A stretch of 64,000 nt of DNA from Piscinibacter sp. HJYY11 (GCF_016735515.1 NZ_JAERQZ010000001.1:248001-312000), one strand, 5' to 3'; shown: positions 47,995-60,502, numbered from the stretch's first letter. The notes: generated from the letters alone by a model not told the origin. Made by a program: numbers and translations.

Positions 47995-49101
47995 TCAGCG
48001 CAGCGCCACCCACGACGCCGCGTTGGCCGCCGCGTGCAGCGGCAGCGGCGGCGCCCACACCGGCGGTGGCGCTTCGATGAGGTCGAGCGCCGCCTCGATC
48101 ACTTCATCGGGGTGGACCTGCTCGAGCACGTGTGCCCTGGCGCGCCATGGCGCGTGCTGCGCCGAGCCGCTCGCGGCCAGCACCACCACCGGCGTCTCGA
48201 GCGCCGCGGCCATGTGCGCGAGGCCGCTGCTGGTGCACACCGCGACCTGCGCCCCCGCGATCAGCGCGGCCAGCTCGCCGAGCGTCATCTGGCCGGCGAG
48301 CGAGACCGACGGCGTGCGCATGCCGGCCTGTGCACGGGCCACCAGTGCCGCCTCATCGTGGCCGCCGGTGTAGACCACCTGGCAGCCACTGTCGAGGCCG
48401 ATGCCTTCGGCGGCCGCACCCAGCCGCTCGGCCGGGTAGCGCAGGGCCTCGGCCGAGGCGCCGGGGTGCACCACGATGTAGGGCCGGTTCATGTCGCCGC
48501 CGGCGGCGACGAACTTGCGCCGCATGCTCAGCACGTCGGTCGCCGCGTAGCGGAAGACCAGGCGTTCGTTGGCGGTGTGGAAGCCGACGGATCGCACGAG
48601 GTCGAGCTGGCGTGCCACGTCGTGGCGCATGCCCTCCGGGCAGTCGTCGTCGGTGTCGTGCACCCAGTCGGTGAGCAGGCCGTGCGGGTTGTCCGCGCAG
48701 TGCGCCAGGCGCAGCGGGATGCCGGCCAGCCGGCACATCAGCGCGGCGGGCAGGGCGCTCTGGCGGCAGCCGGTGAAGACGATCGCTGCGTCGAAGAGCC
48801 CGCGGCGCAGCGCGGTGAGCAGCCGGCGGTCGGTCAGGTCACCGTGCGACGGGCTCTTGAGCCACGGCGCGTCGTAGGCGATGACGTCGTCGATCGCGGG
48901 TACGTGCCGCGCGAGCACCGCGCCTGCGCGCGAGCCGAGCAGCGTGATGCGCGCCTGTGGCGAGCTCTGACGGATGGCCTGGATGGCCGGGGTGCTGGTC
49001 AGCACGTCGCCCAGGTTGTCGAGCCGCACGACGAGGATGTTGCGTGCCGCGTGCCAGGCGGACCATCGGGTGTTCGGGCGGGCGGCGGAAGCGGGCGGCA
49101 T
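47995..49101 (-). CDS. Glycosyltransferase family 9 (heptosyltransferase-like)
   Basis: A 368-residue GT-B enzyme. The N-terminus ILVVRLDNLGDVLTSTPAIQAIRQSSPQARITLLG and the C-terminal nucleotide-sugar segment AALIAGAQVAVCTSSGLAHMAAALETPVVVL are typical of LPS heptosyltransferases. Isolated GT9 genes like this, outside a waa cluster, are common in stress or exopolysaccharide islands; the sugar donor is not known. ATG 49101 has GGAG upstream. Confidence 0.9.
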   Translation of the reverse strand: MPPASAARPNTRWSAWHAARNILVVRLDNLGDVLTSTPAIQAIRQSSPQARITLLGSRAGAVLARHVPAIDDVIAYDAPWLKSPSHGDLTDRRLLTALRRGLFDAAIVFTGCRQSALPAALMCRLAGIPLRLAHCADNPHGLLTDWVHDTDDDCPEGMRHDVARQLDLVRSVGFHTANERLVFRYAATDVLSMRRKFVAAGGDMNRPYIVVHPGASAEALRYPAERLGAAAEGIGLDSGCQVVYTGGHDEAALVARAQAGMRTPSVSLAGQMTLGELAALIAGAQVAVCTSSGLAHMAAALETPVVVLAASGSAQHAPWRARAHVLEQVHPDEVIEAALDLIEAPPPVWAPPLPLHAAANAASWVALR

Positions 49102-49168
49102 GGGGTCTCCTCGGTGGACACGAAGGGGAAGGGCTTCGGTCCAGGAGCAAGCGCTGTTCCGAGCGCGC

Positions 49169-49182
49169 GGTATGCGGGTTGC
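49169..49182 (+). promoter_or_regulatory. Possible sigma-54 -24/-12 promoter of the CBS gene
   Basis: A GG at 49169-49170 and a GC at 49181-49182 are separated by exactly 10 bases, and TT precedes the GC as in the -12 element (TTGC). The -24 half matches the consensus at only about four of eight positions. Predicted transcription would begin about 22 bases before the start codon. Tentative. Confidence 0.25.
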
Positions 49183-49215
49183 CGGTGATGTGTTTCCCAA
49201 TGAAGGAGAGCTGCC

Positions 49216-49644
49216 ATGCAAACGGTATCCGAGGTGATGACCCGCAACGTCGAGGTCATCGCGCCCGAAGAGTCGCTGCAGCGCGCTGCCCAGCTGATGG
49301 ACGAACTGAACGTCGGCGCACTGCCGGTGTGCAACGGAAAGAAGCTGCTGGGCATGATCACCGACCGCGACATCACGGTGCGCGCCGTCGCCGCAGGCCA
49401 GGGGCCGGCGGAGACCTGCGTGTCCGACGTGATGAGCGAGCGCGTGCGCTGGGTCAGCGAAGACGACAGCACCGAGACTGCCGCGCACCAGATGAGCGAC
49501 ATGCAGATCCGCCGGCTGCCGGTGCTCAATGCACGCCACGAGCTCGTGGGCATCGTGTCGCTGGGCGACCTGGCCACGCACGACACGCAGCATGCCGACG
49601 AGGCCCTGCGCGAGATCTCCACACCTTCGCAGCCGGACCGCTGA
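49216..49644 (+). CDS. Tandem CBS-domain protein
   Basis: A 142-residue protein made of two CBS domains (VSEVMTRNVEVIAPEESLQRAAQLMDELNVGALPV...ITDRDI; VSDVMSERVRWVSEDDSTETAAHQMSDMQIRRLPV...VSLGDLA). CBS pairs bind adenosine nucleotides. Free-standing versions are common in stress and signalling loci, but the partner is unknown. GGAG lies upstream of the ATG. Confidence 0.92.
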   Translation: MQTVSEVMTRNVEVIAPEESLQRAAQLMDELNVGALPVCNGKKLLGMITDRDITVRAVAAGQGPAETCVSDVMSERVRWVSEDDSTETAAHQMSDMQIRRLPVLNARHELVGIVSLGDLATHDTQHADEALREISTPSQPDR

Positions 49645-49878
49645 CACCCCGTGCGCTTTGCCACGCCTGCGCAAACTTTGCAGCAGCTTCGTGGCCGCGC
49701 CGCGCGCTCCTTCAAACACGGGGGGCTCCCTCGAGTGCGGGTGGATGCCGCATGGCCACTCGGCAAAACTGCGTAGGCGAATTCGCACATCCGAATGGTC
49801 TTCACTGCCGATGGGCGAGACGTCCTGCGTCACCCATGATGCACCGCAGTAGAGATCTTCTCGGAAAGGATGGAGCAG

Positions 49879-50607
49879 ATGAACAAGTCGATGGCAGCCC
49901 CTCACCCCCAGGTCGTGGCCCCTTCACTGGCGCTGCTGGGCGTGGAGCCGTTCAGAGCGGTCATCGAATACGCGACCATGCACCTGATGGACCGCGAGGC
50001 CTTGCCCGAGGGCGACGGCCACCCGGTCATCATCTTTCCCGGCCTCGCAGCCGACAAACGATCGCTCGTGCCGCTGCGCAACTGCTGCGAAGCCCTCGGC
50101 TACGCGGTCTACGACTGGGAGCAGGGCTTCAACACCGGCCCGAAAGGCGACATCGACGAGTGGCTGCACAACCTGGCCACCCATGTGCGCGGCGTGGCCT
50201 CGCTGCACAACCGGCGTGTGAGCCTGGTCGGCTGGAGCCTCGGCGGCATCTACGCCCGCGAGATCGCCAAGCTGCAGGCGCCGATGGTGCGCCAGGTCAT
50301 CACGCTCGGCACGCCCTTCCTGTCGCGCGGCGAAGAGACCAACGTCGCCTGGCTCTACCGGCTGGTCAACGGCCAGCCGCCCTTCGTCGACGACAAGCTC
50401 GCCGCTCGGCTGCGTGAGACGCCGCCGGTGCCCACCACCTCGATCTACTCGCGCACCGATGGTGTGGTGGCCTGGGAGACCTGTGTGCTCGAAGGCGACT
50501 GCGACGGCGAGAACGTCGAGGTGGAAGGCAGCCACATGGGCCTGCCCTGGAACCCGCAGGTGCTGGCCATCGTGGCCGAGCGCCTGGCCCGGCCCGAGAC
50601 GGCCTGA
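49879..50607 (+). CDS. Alpha/beta hydrolase
   Basis: A 242-residue cytoplasmic hydrolase with the nucleophile elbow GWSLGG and an oxyanion region (HPVIIFPGLAADKRSL). The Asp is in YSRTDGVVAWE and the His in EGSHMGL. It resembles PGAP1/lipase-like hydrolases of unknown substrate. ATG 49879 is preferred over 49870 because GGAAAGGA is correctly spaced from it. It is convergent with the receiver-kinase gene. Confidence 0.85.
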   Translation: MNKSMAAPHPQVVAPSLALLGVEPFRAVIEYATMHLMDREALPEGDGHPVIIFPGLAADKRSLVPLRNCCEALGYAVYDWEQGFNTGPKGDIDEWLHNLATHVRGVASLHNRRVSLVGWSLGGIYAREIAKLQAPMVRQVITLGTPFLSRGEETNVAWLYRLVNGQPPFVDDKLAARLRETPPVPTTSIYSRTDGVVAWETCVLEGDCDGENVEVEGSHMGLPWNPQVLAIVAERLARPETA

Positions 50608-50611
50608 GCGT

Positions 50612-51727
50612 TCATTCGCGCGGCAGGCTCACGTCGAAGCGCGTGGGCTGCCCCGGCTCCGACGAGACCTGGATCGTGCCGCCGTGCGCCTGCACGACCT
50701 GCTGCACGATGTAGAGCCCAAGCCCCAGGCCTTCGGTGCGGTTGCTCTGCCGCTGCCCGCGCCGGAATGGGTCGAAGATCGACGGCAGCAGCTCGGCGGG
50801 GATGTTGCCCTCGTTGAGCACCGACATCACCACCCGGTCGCTGCGGCGGCCGTCGAGCTTCACGGTCACGGCGTTGCCGGTGCCGTGGCGCAGCGCGTTG
50901 CCGATCAGGTTGGAGGCGACCTGCACCAGTCGGTCAGCGTCCCACGCGCCCTGCAGCTTGCCCTCGGTCTGCAGCTCGACCTGCCGGTCGGGGTTGAGCA
51001 CCTGGCGCTCCTGGATCACGCCCTGCACGAGCGAAGCCAGGTCGACCGGCGCGCGCGTGATCGGGATGCCGTGGCCCAGGCGCACCCGGGTCACGTCAAG
51101 CAGGTCCTCGATCATGCGGCCCATCCACTTGGCGCTGCGCGCGATGCGCCCGCCGATGACCTGCGCGTCTTCGTCGGCGCGCTTCTCGAGGATCTTGGCC
51201 GAGAGCTGGATGGCCGAGAGGGGGCCCCGCAGGTCGTGGCTCAGCACCGCGGTGAACATCTCCTGGATGCGCAGGGAGTTGGTGCGCTCCTGCAGCTCCC
51301 ACGCGAGCTGCTGCTTCTGCCGCCACAACTGGAAGAAGACCTCGGCCTTGCTCTTGAGGATGTGCGGCTCGATGGGTTTGAAGAGGAAGTCGACCGCGCC
51401 GCTCTCGTAGCCCTGGAACTGGCGATGCCGGTCGCTGCTGCCGGCGGTGACGAAGATGATGGGCACGTCGCGCGTGCGCTGCACGCCGCGCATCATCTCG
51501 GCGAGCTGGAAGCCGTCCATCTCGGGCATCTGCACGTCGATCAGCGCGAGCGCCACTTCGTGCACCAGCAGGATCTCCAGCGCTTCGGTGCCCGAGCGGG
51601 CCTGCAGCAGCTCCACCTCGTCGTCGGCGAGCAGGGCCGACAGGGCGTGCAGGTTCTCTGCCAGGTCGTCGACCAGCAGGCACTTGACCTTCGGGCGTGG
51701 TGCGGGGTGGCGGTTGTCGAGGTTCAT
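50612..51727 (-). CDS. Receiver-histidine kinase (REC-HisKA-HATPase)
   Basis: A 371-residue soluble protein. The N-terminal receiver domain has phospho-acceptor Asp64 (ALIDVQMPEMDG). A short coiled coil leads to the HisKA domain with His164 (FTAVLSHDLRGPLSAIQ). The HATPase has NLIGNALRH and EGLGLGLYIVQQV. The reversed order (receiver before kinase) suggests phosphate enters through the receiver. The ATG overlaps the cheB stop (ATGA). It is the last gene of the rpoN operon. Confidence 0.93.
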   Translation of the reverse strand: MNLDNRHPAPRPKVKCLLVDDLAENLHALSALLADDEVELLQARSGTEALEILLVHEVALALIDVQMPEMDGFQLAEMMRGVQRTRDVPIIFVTAGSSDRHRQFQGYESGAVDFLFKPIEPHILKSKAEVFFQLWRQKQQLAWELQERTNSLRIQEMFTAVLSHDLRGPLSAIQLSAKILEKRADEDAQVIGGRIARSAKWMGRMIEDLLDVTRVRLGHGIPITRAPVDLASLVQGVIQERQVLNPDRQVELQTEGKLQGAWDADRLVQVASNLIGNALRHGTGNAVTVKLDGRRSDRVVMSVLNEGNIPAELLPSIFDPFRRGQRQSNRTEGLGLGLYIVQQVVQAHGGTIQVSSEPGQPTRFDVSLPRE

Positions 51728-52308
51728 GCTGCGGTGGCGGCCAGTTTGGCGATGAGTTCGGCGATGCCGGTCAGCGGCAGCACCTGGGCGGCGGGGCTCG
51801 CACGCAGTGCCGATTCGGGCATGTAGGGGGAGGGTGCCTCCGAGGGCTGCTGCACGGCCGTGAGGCCGCCGGCACGGTGCACGGCAGCCAGACCCGCGGC
51901 GCCGTCCTGGCTGGCGCCGGTGAGCACCACGGCGAGCAGGTGTTCGCCGTAGACGTCGGCAGCGGATTCGAACAGCACGTCGATCGAAGGCCGCGAGAAG
52001 TGCACCGGCTCGTCGACCGAGAGCGCGAAGCTCGGCCCCTCGTCGACCAGCAGGTGGTAGTCGGCCGGCGCGAAGTAGAGCGTGCCGGGCTCGATGGGTG
52101 CCTTGTCGCAGGCCTCGCTCACCGGCAGTGCGCATTGGCGCGCGAAGATCTCGACCAGCAGGCTCGGCTTCTCGCGCGGCAGGTGCAGCACCACGATCAC
52201 CGGCACCTGCAGATCGGCGGGCAGCGCGGGCAGCAGGACCGCGAGCGCGTCGACCCCACCGGCCGAGCCGCCGATCACCACGGCCTGGATTCGGGGCATG
52301 GCACTCAT
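51724..52308 (-). CDS. cheB: CheB-type protein methylesterase without receiver domain
   Basis: A 194-residue catalytic domain of CheB. The triad is Ser15 (VIGGSAGGVDAL), His42 (VVLHLPREK) and Asp135 (LTGASQDGAAGL). The N-terminal receiver of chemotaxis CheB is absent, so its activity cannot be switched by CheA in the usual way. It overlaps cheR upstream and the kinase gene downstream, both by ATGA. No chemoreceptor or cheA/cheW is in the window. Confidence 0.93.
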   Translation of the reverse strand: MSAMPRIQAVVIGGSAGGVDALAVLLPALPADLQVPVIVVLHLPREKPSLLVEIFARQCALPVSEACDKAPIEPGTLYFAPADYHLLVDEGPSFALSVDEPVHFSRPSIDVLFESAADVYGEHLLAVVLTGASQDGAAGLAAVHRAGGLTAVQQPSEAPSPYMPESALRASPAAQVLPLTGIAELIAKLAATAA

Positions 52309-53135
52309 CCTTCGCTGCGCCTCTGGTAGATGCGCTCTTCGGCCACGAAGTCGTCGAAGGCGTCGCGGTGGACCGAAAAGCGCAGCGACTCCTTGCTGCC
52401 CAGCCCCAGGAAGCCCTTGCGGCACAACGCGCCGGCAAAGAGCCCCAGCGCGCGGTCCTGCAACTGCCGGTCGAAGTAGATGAGCACGTTGCGGCACGAG
52501 ACCAGGTGCACCTCGGCGAACACGCTGTCGGTCGCGAGGCTGTGGTCCGAGAAGACCATCTGCTGCCGCAGCGACTTGTCGAACACCGCGCGGCCATAGG
52601 CGGCGGTGTAGTGGTCGGAGAGCGACGAGTGGCCGCCGCTCTTCTGGTGGTTCTGCGTGTAGAGCGCGATCTGCTCCAGCGGGTAGACGCCCGCCTCGGC
52701 GCGCTTCAAGGCATCGGTGTTGATGTCGGTGGCGTAGATCAGCGTGCGCTCGAGCAGGCCCTCCTCGCGTAGCAGGATGGCCAGCGAGTAGGCCTCCTCG
52801 CCCGCACTGCAGCCCGCCACCCAGACCTTGAGCGACGGGTAGGTGCGCAGCAGCGGCACCACCTCGTGGCGCAGCGCCCGGTAGTAGCCCGGGTCGCGGA
52901 ACATCTCGCTCACCTGCACCGTGAGGTAGTCGAGCAGCGGCGGGAAGGCGCTGGGGTCGTGCAGCAGCTTGTCCTGCAGCTGCGAGAGCGTGCTGCAGCC
53001 GAAGCGCGTCATCGCAGTGCCCAGGCGCCGCTTGAGCGAAGCGGTGGCGTAGCCGCGGAAGTCGTAGTGGTACTTGTGGAAGATCGCGTCGATGAGCAAT
53101 CGAAGCTCGATGTCCTGGTCCCGAGAGATGGGCAT
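52305..53135 (-). CDS. cheR: CheR-type protein glutamate methyltransferase
   Basis: A 276-residue SAM-dependent methyltransferase of the chemoreceptor type. It has an N-terminal helical CheR_N domain and a catalytic domain with SAM motif VWVAGCSAGEEAYSLAI and VHLVSCRNVLIYFD. It is placed between the hybrid kinase and cheB. Without a chemoreceptor nearby, a kinase coiled coil is a possible substrate. Confidence 0.94.
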   Translation of the reverse strand: MPISRDQDIELRLLIDAIFHKYHYDFRGYATASLKRRLGTAMTRFGCSTLSQLQDKLLHDPSAFPPLLDYLTVQVSEMFRDPGYYRALRHEVVPLLRTYPSLKVWVAGCSAGEEAYSLAILLREEGLLERTLIYATDINTDALKRAEAGVYPLEQIALYTQNHQKSGGHSSLSDHYTAAYGRAVFDKSLRQQMVFSDHSLATDSVFAEVHLVSCRNVLIYFDRQLQDRALGLFAGALCRKGFLGLGSKESLRFSVHRDAFDDFVAEERIYQRRSEG

Positions 53136-53156
53136 GGGGTGGTGGCTCGGTGGGTG

Positions 53157-56651
<3,495 letters not shown>

Positions 56652-56745
56652 GGAATGCTTGTTTTCAGCTCGTGGAAGGGTCTCGGTCAGGAGCGGATGA
56701 TGAAGGCATCCGCCAACCTGCGGGCGCGGGCGGTATTTTTGGCCC

Positions 56746-57729
56746 TCACAGGAACAGCACCCTGAAGTGGATCGCGCCGCGCAGCCGCCAGTAGACCGCC
56801 ACGAAGGGGATCAGCGCCGAGGTGGCCAGCACCTCCAGCACGTGCGACGGGCTGCGGCTGGTGTCGCGCAGCCGCTCGACGGTCAGGGTCAGCACCAGCA
56901 CCAGCAACGTGAGGCCGCACGCGGAGGCGATCTCCGGCTGGCCCGCAAAGGGCAGCAGCACCATCGCCAGCGCCAGCGCGACGATGAGGTAGTAGTTCCA
57001 CGGCGGCGCATGCCGGATGCGCTGGCGGTACAGCCGCGGGTGCTTCTTGTAGAGCAGGGCGTCGTAGAAGGTGCTGCGCTGCAGGGCCAGGCTCAGGCCC
57101 CAGGGCGCGGCGCGCACCGGGTGCACCACCTCCGCCCGGGAGCTGCGGCCCACGTGGCCGGCCTGCGTCATCAGGCGGAACTGCAGGTCGGCGTCTTCAC
57201 GGCCGGGGTGGGCGAAACGTTCGTCGAAGCCGTTGACCCGCACCAGCGCCCAGTGCCGCACGAAGACATTGGCCGTCACGAACTCGGCGCGCGCGAGCTG
57301 CGCCGCGGTGTTGCGCGCGTGGTCGGTGGTCTCGCCGCGCAGCGGCACGCTCACCCGGCCGCACATCGCCACCCAGTCGTGGTGGATGCGCATGGCGCGT
57401 TCGCCTTCGGCCAGCCAGGTGGGCGCGGGCACGGCGTCGTCGTGGGTGAAGGCGATCAGCTCGCCGCGGGCGGCACGCCAGCCCACGTTGCGGGCGAGCG
57501 CGGGGCCGCGGCCGTTGGCCGGCCTCAGGTAGCGCAGCTCGGCGGCGAGAGGCGCGCCTTCGCGGATCGAGTCGACCAGGTGGCGCGTGGCGTCGTCATG
57601 GCCGTCGTCGACCACGATCACCTCGAAAGCATCGGGATCGAAGCGCTGGGAGAGCACGGCCGTGAGACAGCGCAGCAGGTGCTGCGGGCGCTTGTCGGTG
57701 AGGATGACAACCGAGATGCGCGGGGCCAT
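56746..57729 (-). CDS. Glycosyltransferase family 2, membrane-anchored
   Basis: A 327-residue enzyme. The GT-A domain has [22 protein letters not shown] and the acidic metal site [15 protein letters not shown], plus [10 protein letters not shown] and [10 protein letters not shown]. The C-terminal third has two or three membrane helices ([29 protein letters not shown]). It lies 17 bases after rpoN and 94 bases before the hybrid kinase gene. Product unknown; a surface polysaccharide is likely. Confidence 0.88.
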   Translation of the reverse strand: MAPRISVVILTDKRPQHLLRCLTAVLSQRFDPDAFEVIVVDDGHDDATRHLVDSIREGAPLAAELRYLRPANGRGPALARNVGWRAARGELIAFTHDDAVPAPTWLAEGERAMRIHHDWVAMCGRVSVPLRGETTDHARNTAAQLARAEFVTANVFVRHWALVRVNGFDERFAHPGREDADLQFRLMTQAGHVGRSSRAEVVHPVRAAPWGLSLALQRSTFYDALLYKKHPRLYRQRIRHAPPWNYYLIVALALAMVLLPFAGQPEIASACGLTLLVLVLTLTVERLRDTSRSPSHVLEVLATSALIPFVAVYWRLRGAIHFRVLFL

Positions 57730-57746
57730 CTGTCTCTCTGGCCCCT

Positions 57747-59195
57747 TCAGGCCCCAGCCCGGCGGCGCTCCACGGCGTCGACGTTCAGCAGATGGCGGTA
57801 TTTCGTCACCGTGCGGCGGGCCACCACGAAGCCTTGCTGCGCCAGCTGGCGGGTGATCTCGGCATCCGACAGCGGGGCACCGGGTTTCTCGTTGTCGATC
57901 ATGTCCTTGATGAGCCCGCGGATGGCGGTGCCCGAGAAAGCGGTGCCGCTGGTGGCCGTCATCGCGCGCGAGAAGAAGTACTTGAGCTCGAACACGCCCG
58001 AGGGCGTGGCCATGTACTTGTTGTTCGTGACGCGCGAGACGGTCGACTCGTGCACGCCCACCTCTTCGGCGATCTCTTTCAGGCCCATGGGCTTCATCGC
58101 GAGCGGGCCGTAGTCGAAGAAGTGGTGCTGGCGCTTCACGATGGCCTGGGCCACGCCGAGGATGGTGGCGAAGCGCTGCTCCACGTTGCGCAGCGTCCAG
58201 CGGGCCTCGCGCAGCTGCGAAGCCAGCTCGGGGTGCTGGGCCTGCTGGTGGCGCTGGAACATCTCGGCATACACGCGGTGCAGCCGCACCTTGGGCACGA
58301 TCGCCGGGTTGAGCGAGACCGTCCACACGTTGCGCACCTTCTTCACGATCACGTCGGGCGTGATGTAGCGGATGTCGGCGGAGCCGAAGCGCCAGCCCGG
58401 CCGCGGGTCGAGCCGGCGGATGCGCGCGCAGGCCGCGGCCACCGCCTCGACCGGCCGGCCCACCTGCTTGGCGAGCGTCGCCACGTCCTTGTGGGCCAGG
58501 CTCTCCAGCTTCTCCGACACTAGCAGGCGCACCAGCTCGCGCTCCTGCGGGTCTTCGATGCCGTCGAGCTGCAGCAGCAGGCACTCGACCACGCTGCGGG
58601 CGCCCACGCCGGCCGGCTCGAGCGACTGCACGCGCTTGAGCGCGATCTGCAGCTCGGGCAGCGTGACGGCCGGGTCGAGCTCGATGACCGGGATCAGCTC
58701 GCCCAGGTCGGCCAGGCGCAGGTAGCCGTCGTCGTCGAGCGACTCGACGATGGCCTCGGCCAGCGTCATGTCGCGCGGCGAGAGCGGCAGCACGTGCAGC
58801 TGGCGCAGGAGGTATTCGCTGAGCGAGGTCTCGGCGGCCACGCGGTTCATCGGCGAGCTGTCGAGGTCGTCGCTGCGCGGGGTGTCGGAGGGGCCGGCGG
58901 TCTGCCAGCTGTCGCGGGCATCGTCGCCCTCGTCGTCGTGGGCGGCGGTGGAGAGGGGCGTGCTTTCCAGGGCGCTGGCGTGCGTCGCTTCGGGCACCAC
59001 CAGGTCGGGCGTGGCGACGGCCTCGCCGGTCGGCTCGTCGTCCACGGTGTCGAGAAAGGGGTTGCTGTCGGCTGCGGCCTGCACCTCATGGGCGAAGTCG
59101 AGCGAAGACAACTGGAGCAGGCGTACGGCTTGCTGCAAACGCGGGGAGAGCCCTTGCTGCTGGCGCTGCTCGGTGTGCAAGTACATCGAAGTCAT
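57747..59195 (-). CDS. rpoN: RNA polymerase sigma-54 factor (RpoN paralogue)
   Basis: Complete 482-residue sigma-54. Region I is Gln/Leu-rich (GLSPRLQQAVRLLQLSSLDF). An acidic variable region II runs about 48-115. The core-binding region precedes the DNA-binding HTH (LKEIAEEVGVHESTVSRVTNNKYM). The RpoN box is ARRTVTKYR at about 459-467; the usual sequence is ARRTVAKYR, so Ala is Thr here. The setting (GT2, hybrid kinase, CheR, CheB) is not the usual lptB-rpoN-hpf-ptsN cluster, which suggests a second rpoN copy. A strong inverted repeat covers its start codon. Confidence 0.95.
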   Translation of the reverse strand: MTSMYLHTEQRQQQGLSPRLQQAVRLLQLSSLDFAHEVQAAADSNPFLDTVDDEPTGEAVATPDLVVPEATHASALESTPLSTAAHDDEGDDARDSWQTAGPSDTPRSDDLDSSPMNRVAAETSLSEYLLRQLHVLPLSPRDMTLAEAIVESLDDDGYLRLADLGELIPVIELDPAVTLPELQIALKRVQSLEPAGVGARSVVECLLLQLDGIEDPQERELVRLLVSEKLESLAHKDVATLAKQVGRPVEAVAAACARIRRLDPRPGWRFGSADIRYITPDVIVKKVRNVWTVSLNPAIVPKVRLHRVYAEMFQRHQQAQHPELASQLREARWTLRNVEQRFATILGVAQAIVKRQHHFFDYGPLAMKPMGLKEIAEEVGVHESTVSRVTNNKYMATPSGVFELKYFFSRAMTATSGTAFSGTAIRGLIKDMIDNEKPGAPLSDAEITRQLAQQGFVVARRTVTKYRHLLNVDAVERRRAGA

Positions 59196-59233
59196 TGAAG
59201 GCCGTGTGATGTGAAGGGATGGCGGCCTTCAAT
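59193..59233 (-). promoter_or_regulatory. Inverted repeat enclosing the rpoN translation start
   Basis: Perfect 11-bp inverted repeat (59194-59204 ATTGAAGGCCG with 59223-59233 CGGCCTTCAAT) with an 18-base loop. On the rpoN mRNA the first two bases of the start codon lie in the downstream arm, and no Shine-Dalgarno is outside the stem. It could control translation initiation. Confidence 0.55.
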
Positions 59234-59416
59234 GCAACGACCGTGCCTCGGCGTTTCGCGCACCGCCGGCATCGGCCGCGAGCCCGCATGTTTGCTCGCG
59301 TTGCGCGGCTCGGGCTCACGCCGGCCACGCAGGGTCGAACGGCCCGGCGTGGAAGACTTTGCCGGTCGCTCGCAGCTTTTGCTGCAAACGGCGTGCCGCT
59401 GGAGCGGCGCAGCCGA

Positions 59417-60418
59417 TCACTCCGCGCCGACGCTGCCGGTGATCGGCAACACGATGCCGGTGATGTAGCTTGCACACACCGGCGACGCGAGGAACACGAA
59501 GGCCGGCGAGATCTCTTCAGGCTGCGCAGCGCGCTTCATCTGGGTCTTCTTGCCGAACTCCGCCACGTCCTGCGCGGACTTGTCGGCCGGGTTGAGCGGC
59601 GTCCACACCGGCCCCGGCGCCACCGCGTTGACGCGGATGCCCTTGTCGATCAGGTTGCTGGCGAGCGACTTGGTGAAGGCGTGGATCGCACCCTTGGTCG
59701 CCGAGTAGTCGAGCAGCTGCGCGCTGCCCTGCAGGCCGGTGACCGATCCGGTATTGATGATGCTCGCGCCTTCGCGCAGGTGGGGCAGGGCGGCGCGCGC
59801 CATGTGGAAATAGCCGTGCACGTTGGTCCGCAGCGTCTCGTCGAGGCGCTCGTCGGTGATGTCTTCGAGCGAGGCCGCGTGCTCCTGGAAGGCGGCGTTG
59901 TTGACGAGGATGTCGAGCTTGCCGAAGGCCTTCACCGTCTCGTCGACGGCCTTGCGGCAGAAGGCGGCGTCCTTCACGTCGCCGGGGATGAGCAGGCAGC
60001 GGCGGCCTTCCTGCTCGACGTGGCGCTGCGTCTCCTCGGCGTCCTCGTGCTCGTCGAGGTAGACGATGGCCACGTCTGCCCCTTCGCGGGCGAAGAGCAC
60101 CGCCACGGCTCGGCCGATGCCGGAGTCGCCGCCGGTGATGATCGCCACCCTGTCCTGCAGCTTGTGGCTGCCTTCGTAGTCGGGGGCGAGGAACTGCGGC
60201 TTGAGCTGCAGGTCGGCTTCAAGGCCGGGCTTTTCCAGGTGCTGGGCGGGCAGCTTGGCGGGCTGCTCGCGCGCGCCGGCCTGCACGGGGGCCGACTCCT
60301 TCTGCTTCGCTTCGGGCTTGGCGGCCTGGTCGCGCTGGTCCTGGCTGCGCTGGATCTTGCGCTGCTGCTGGACGGTCGCGTCGGTCGGGGCTCGGGGCTT
60401 GTCTTGTCGGTCAGGCAT
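59417..60418 (-). CDS. SDR-family oxidoreductase with Gln/Lys-rich N-terminus (YghA-like)
   Basis: A 333-residue dehydrogenase. An 80-residue hydrophilic N-terminal extension (MPDRQDKPRAPTDATVQQQRKIQRS...) precedes the SDR domain with TGGDSGIGRA, NNAAFQ, NTGSVTG and LDYSATKGA. The layout matches YghA-type and stress-associated SDR proteins (general-stress aldehyde reductases). AAGGAA precedes ATG 60418. It is divergent from the NtrC-type gene. Confidence 0.9.
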   Translation of the reverse strand: MPDRQDKPRAPTDATVQQQRKIQRSQDQRDQAAKPEAKQKESAPVQAGAREQPAKLPAQHLEKPGLEADLQLKPQFLAPDYEGSHKLQDRVAIITGGDSGIGRAVAVLFAREGADVAIVYLDEHEDAEETQRHVEQEGRRCLLIPGDVKDAAFCRKAVDETVKAFGKLDILVNNAAFQEHAASLEDITDERLDETLRTNVHGYFHMARAALPHLREGASIINTGSVTGLQGSAQLLDYSATKGAIHAFTKSLASNLIDKGIRVNAVAPGPVWTPLNPADKSAQDVAEFGKKTQMKRAAQPEEISPAFVFLASPVCASYITGIVLPITGSVGAE

Positions 60419-60459
60419 GCAGGGTTCCTTGAAATGTCGTGGATGCCGGCATGTGAAAT

Positions 60460-60502
60460 CGGCGGCAAAACTTTCCGTTTTTGAAAGTGAATGTGGCCGC
60501 CG
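60460..60502 (-). repeat. Nested inverted repeat upstream of the SDR gene
   Basis: An outer 7-bp arm pair (60460-60466 CGGCGGC with 60496-60502 GCCGCCG) encloses an inner 6-bp pair (60470-60475 ACTTTC with 60483-60488 GAAAGT). In RNA this would form a stem with internal loops, in the likely leader of the minus-strand SDR gene. Confidence 0.4.

Noticed and set aside
59211..60484. Long plus-strand open frames upstream of and across the SDR gene
   Set aside because: They lie opposite the real SDR gene with typical shadow composition and start within the rpoN inverted repeat.
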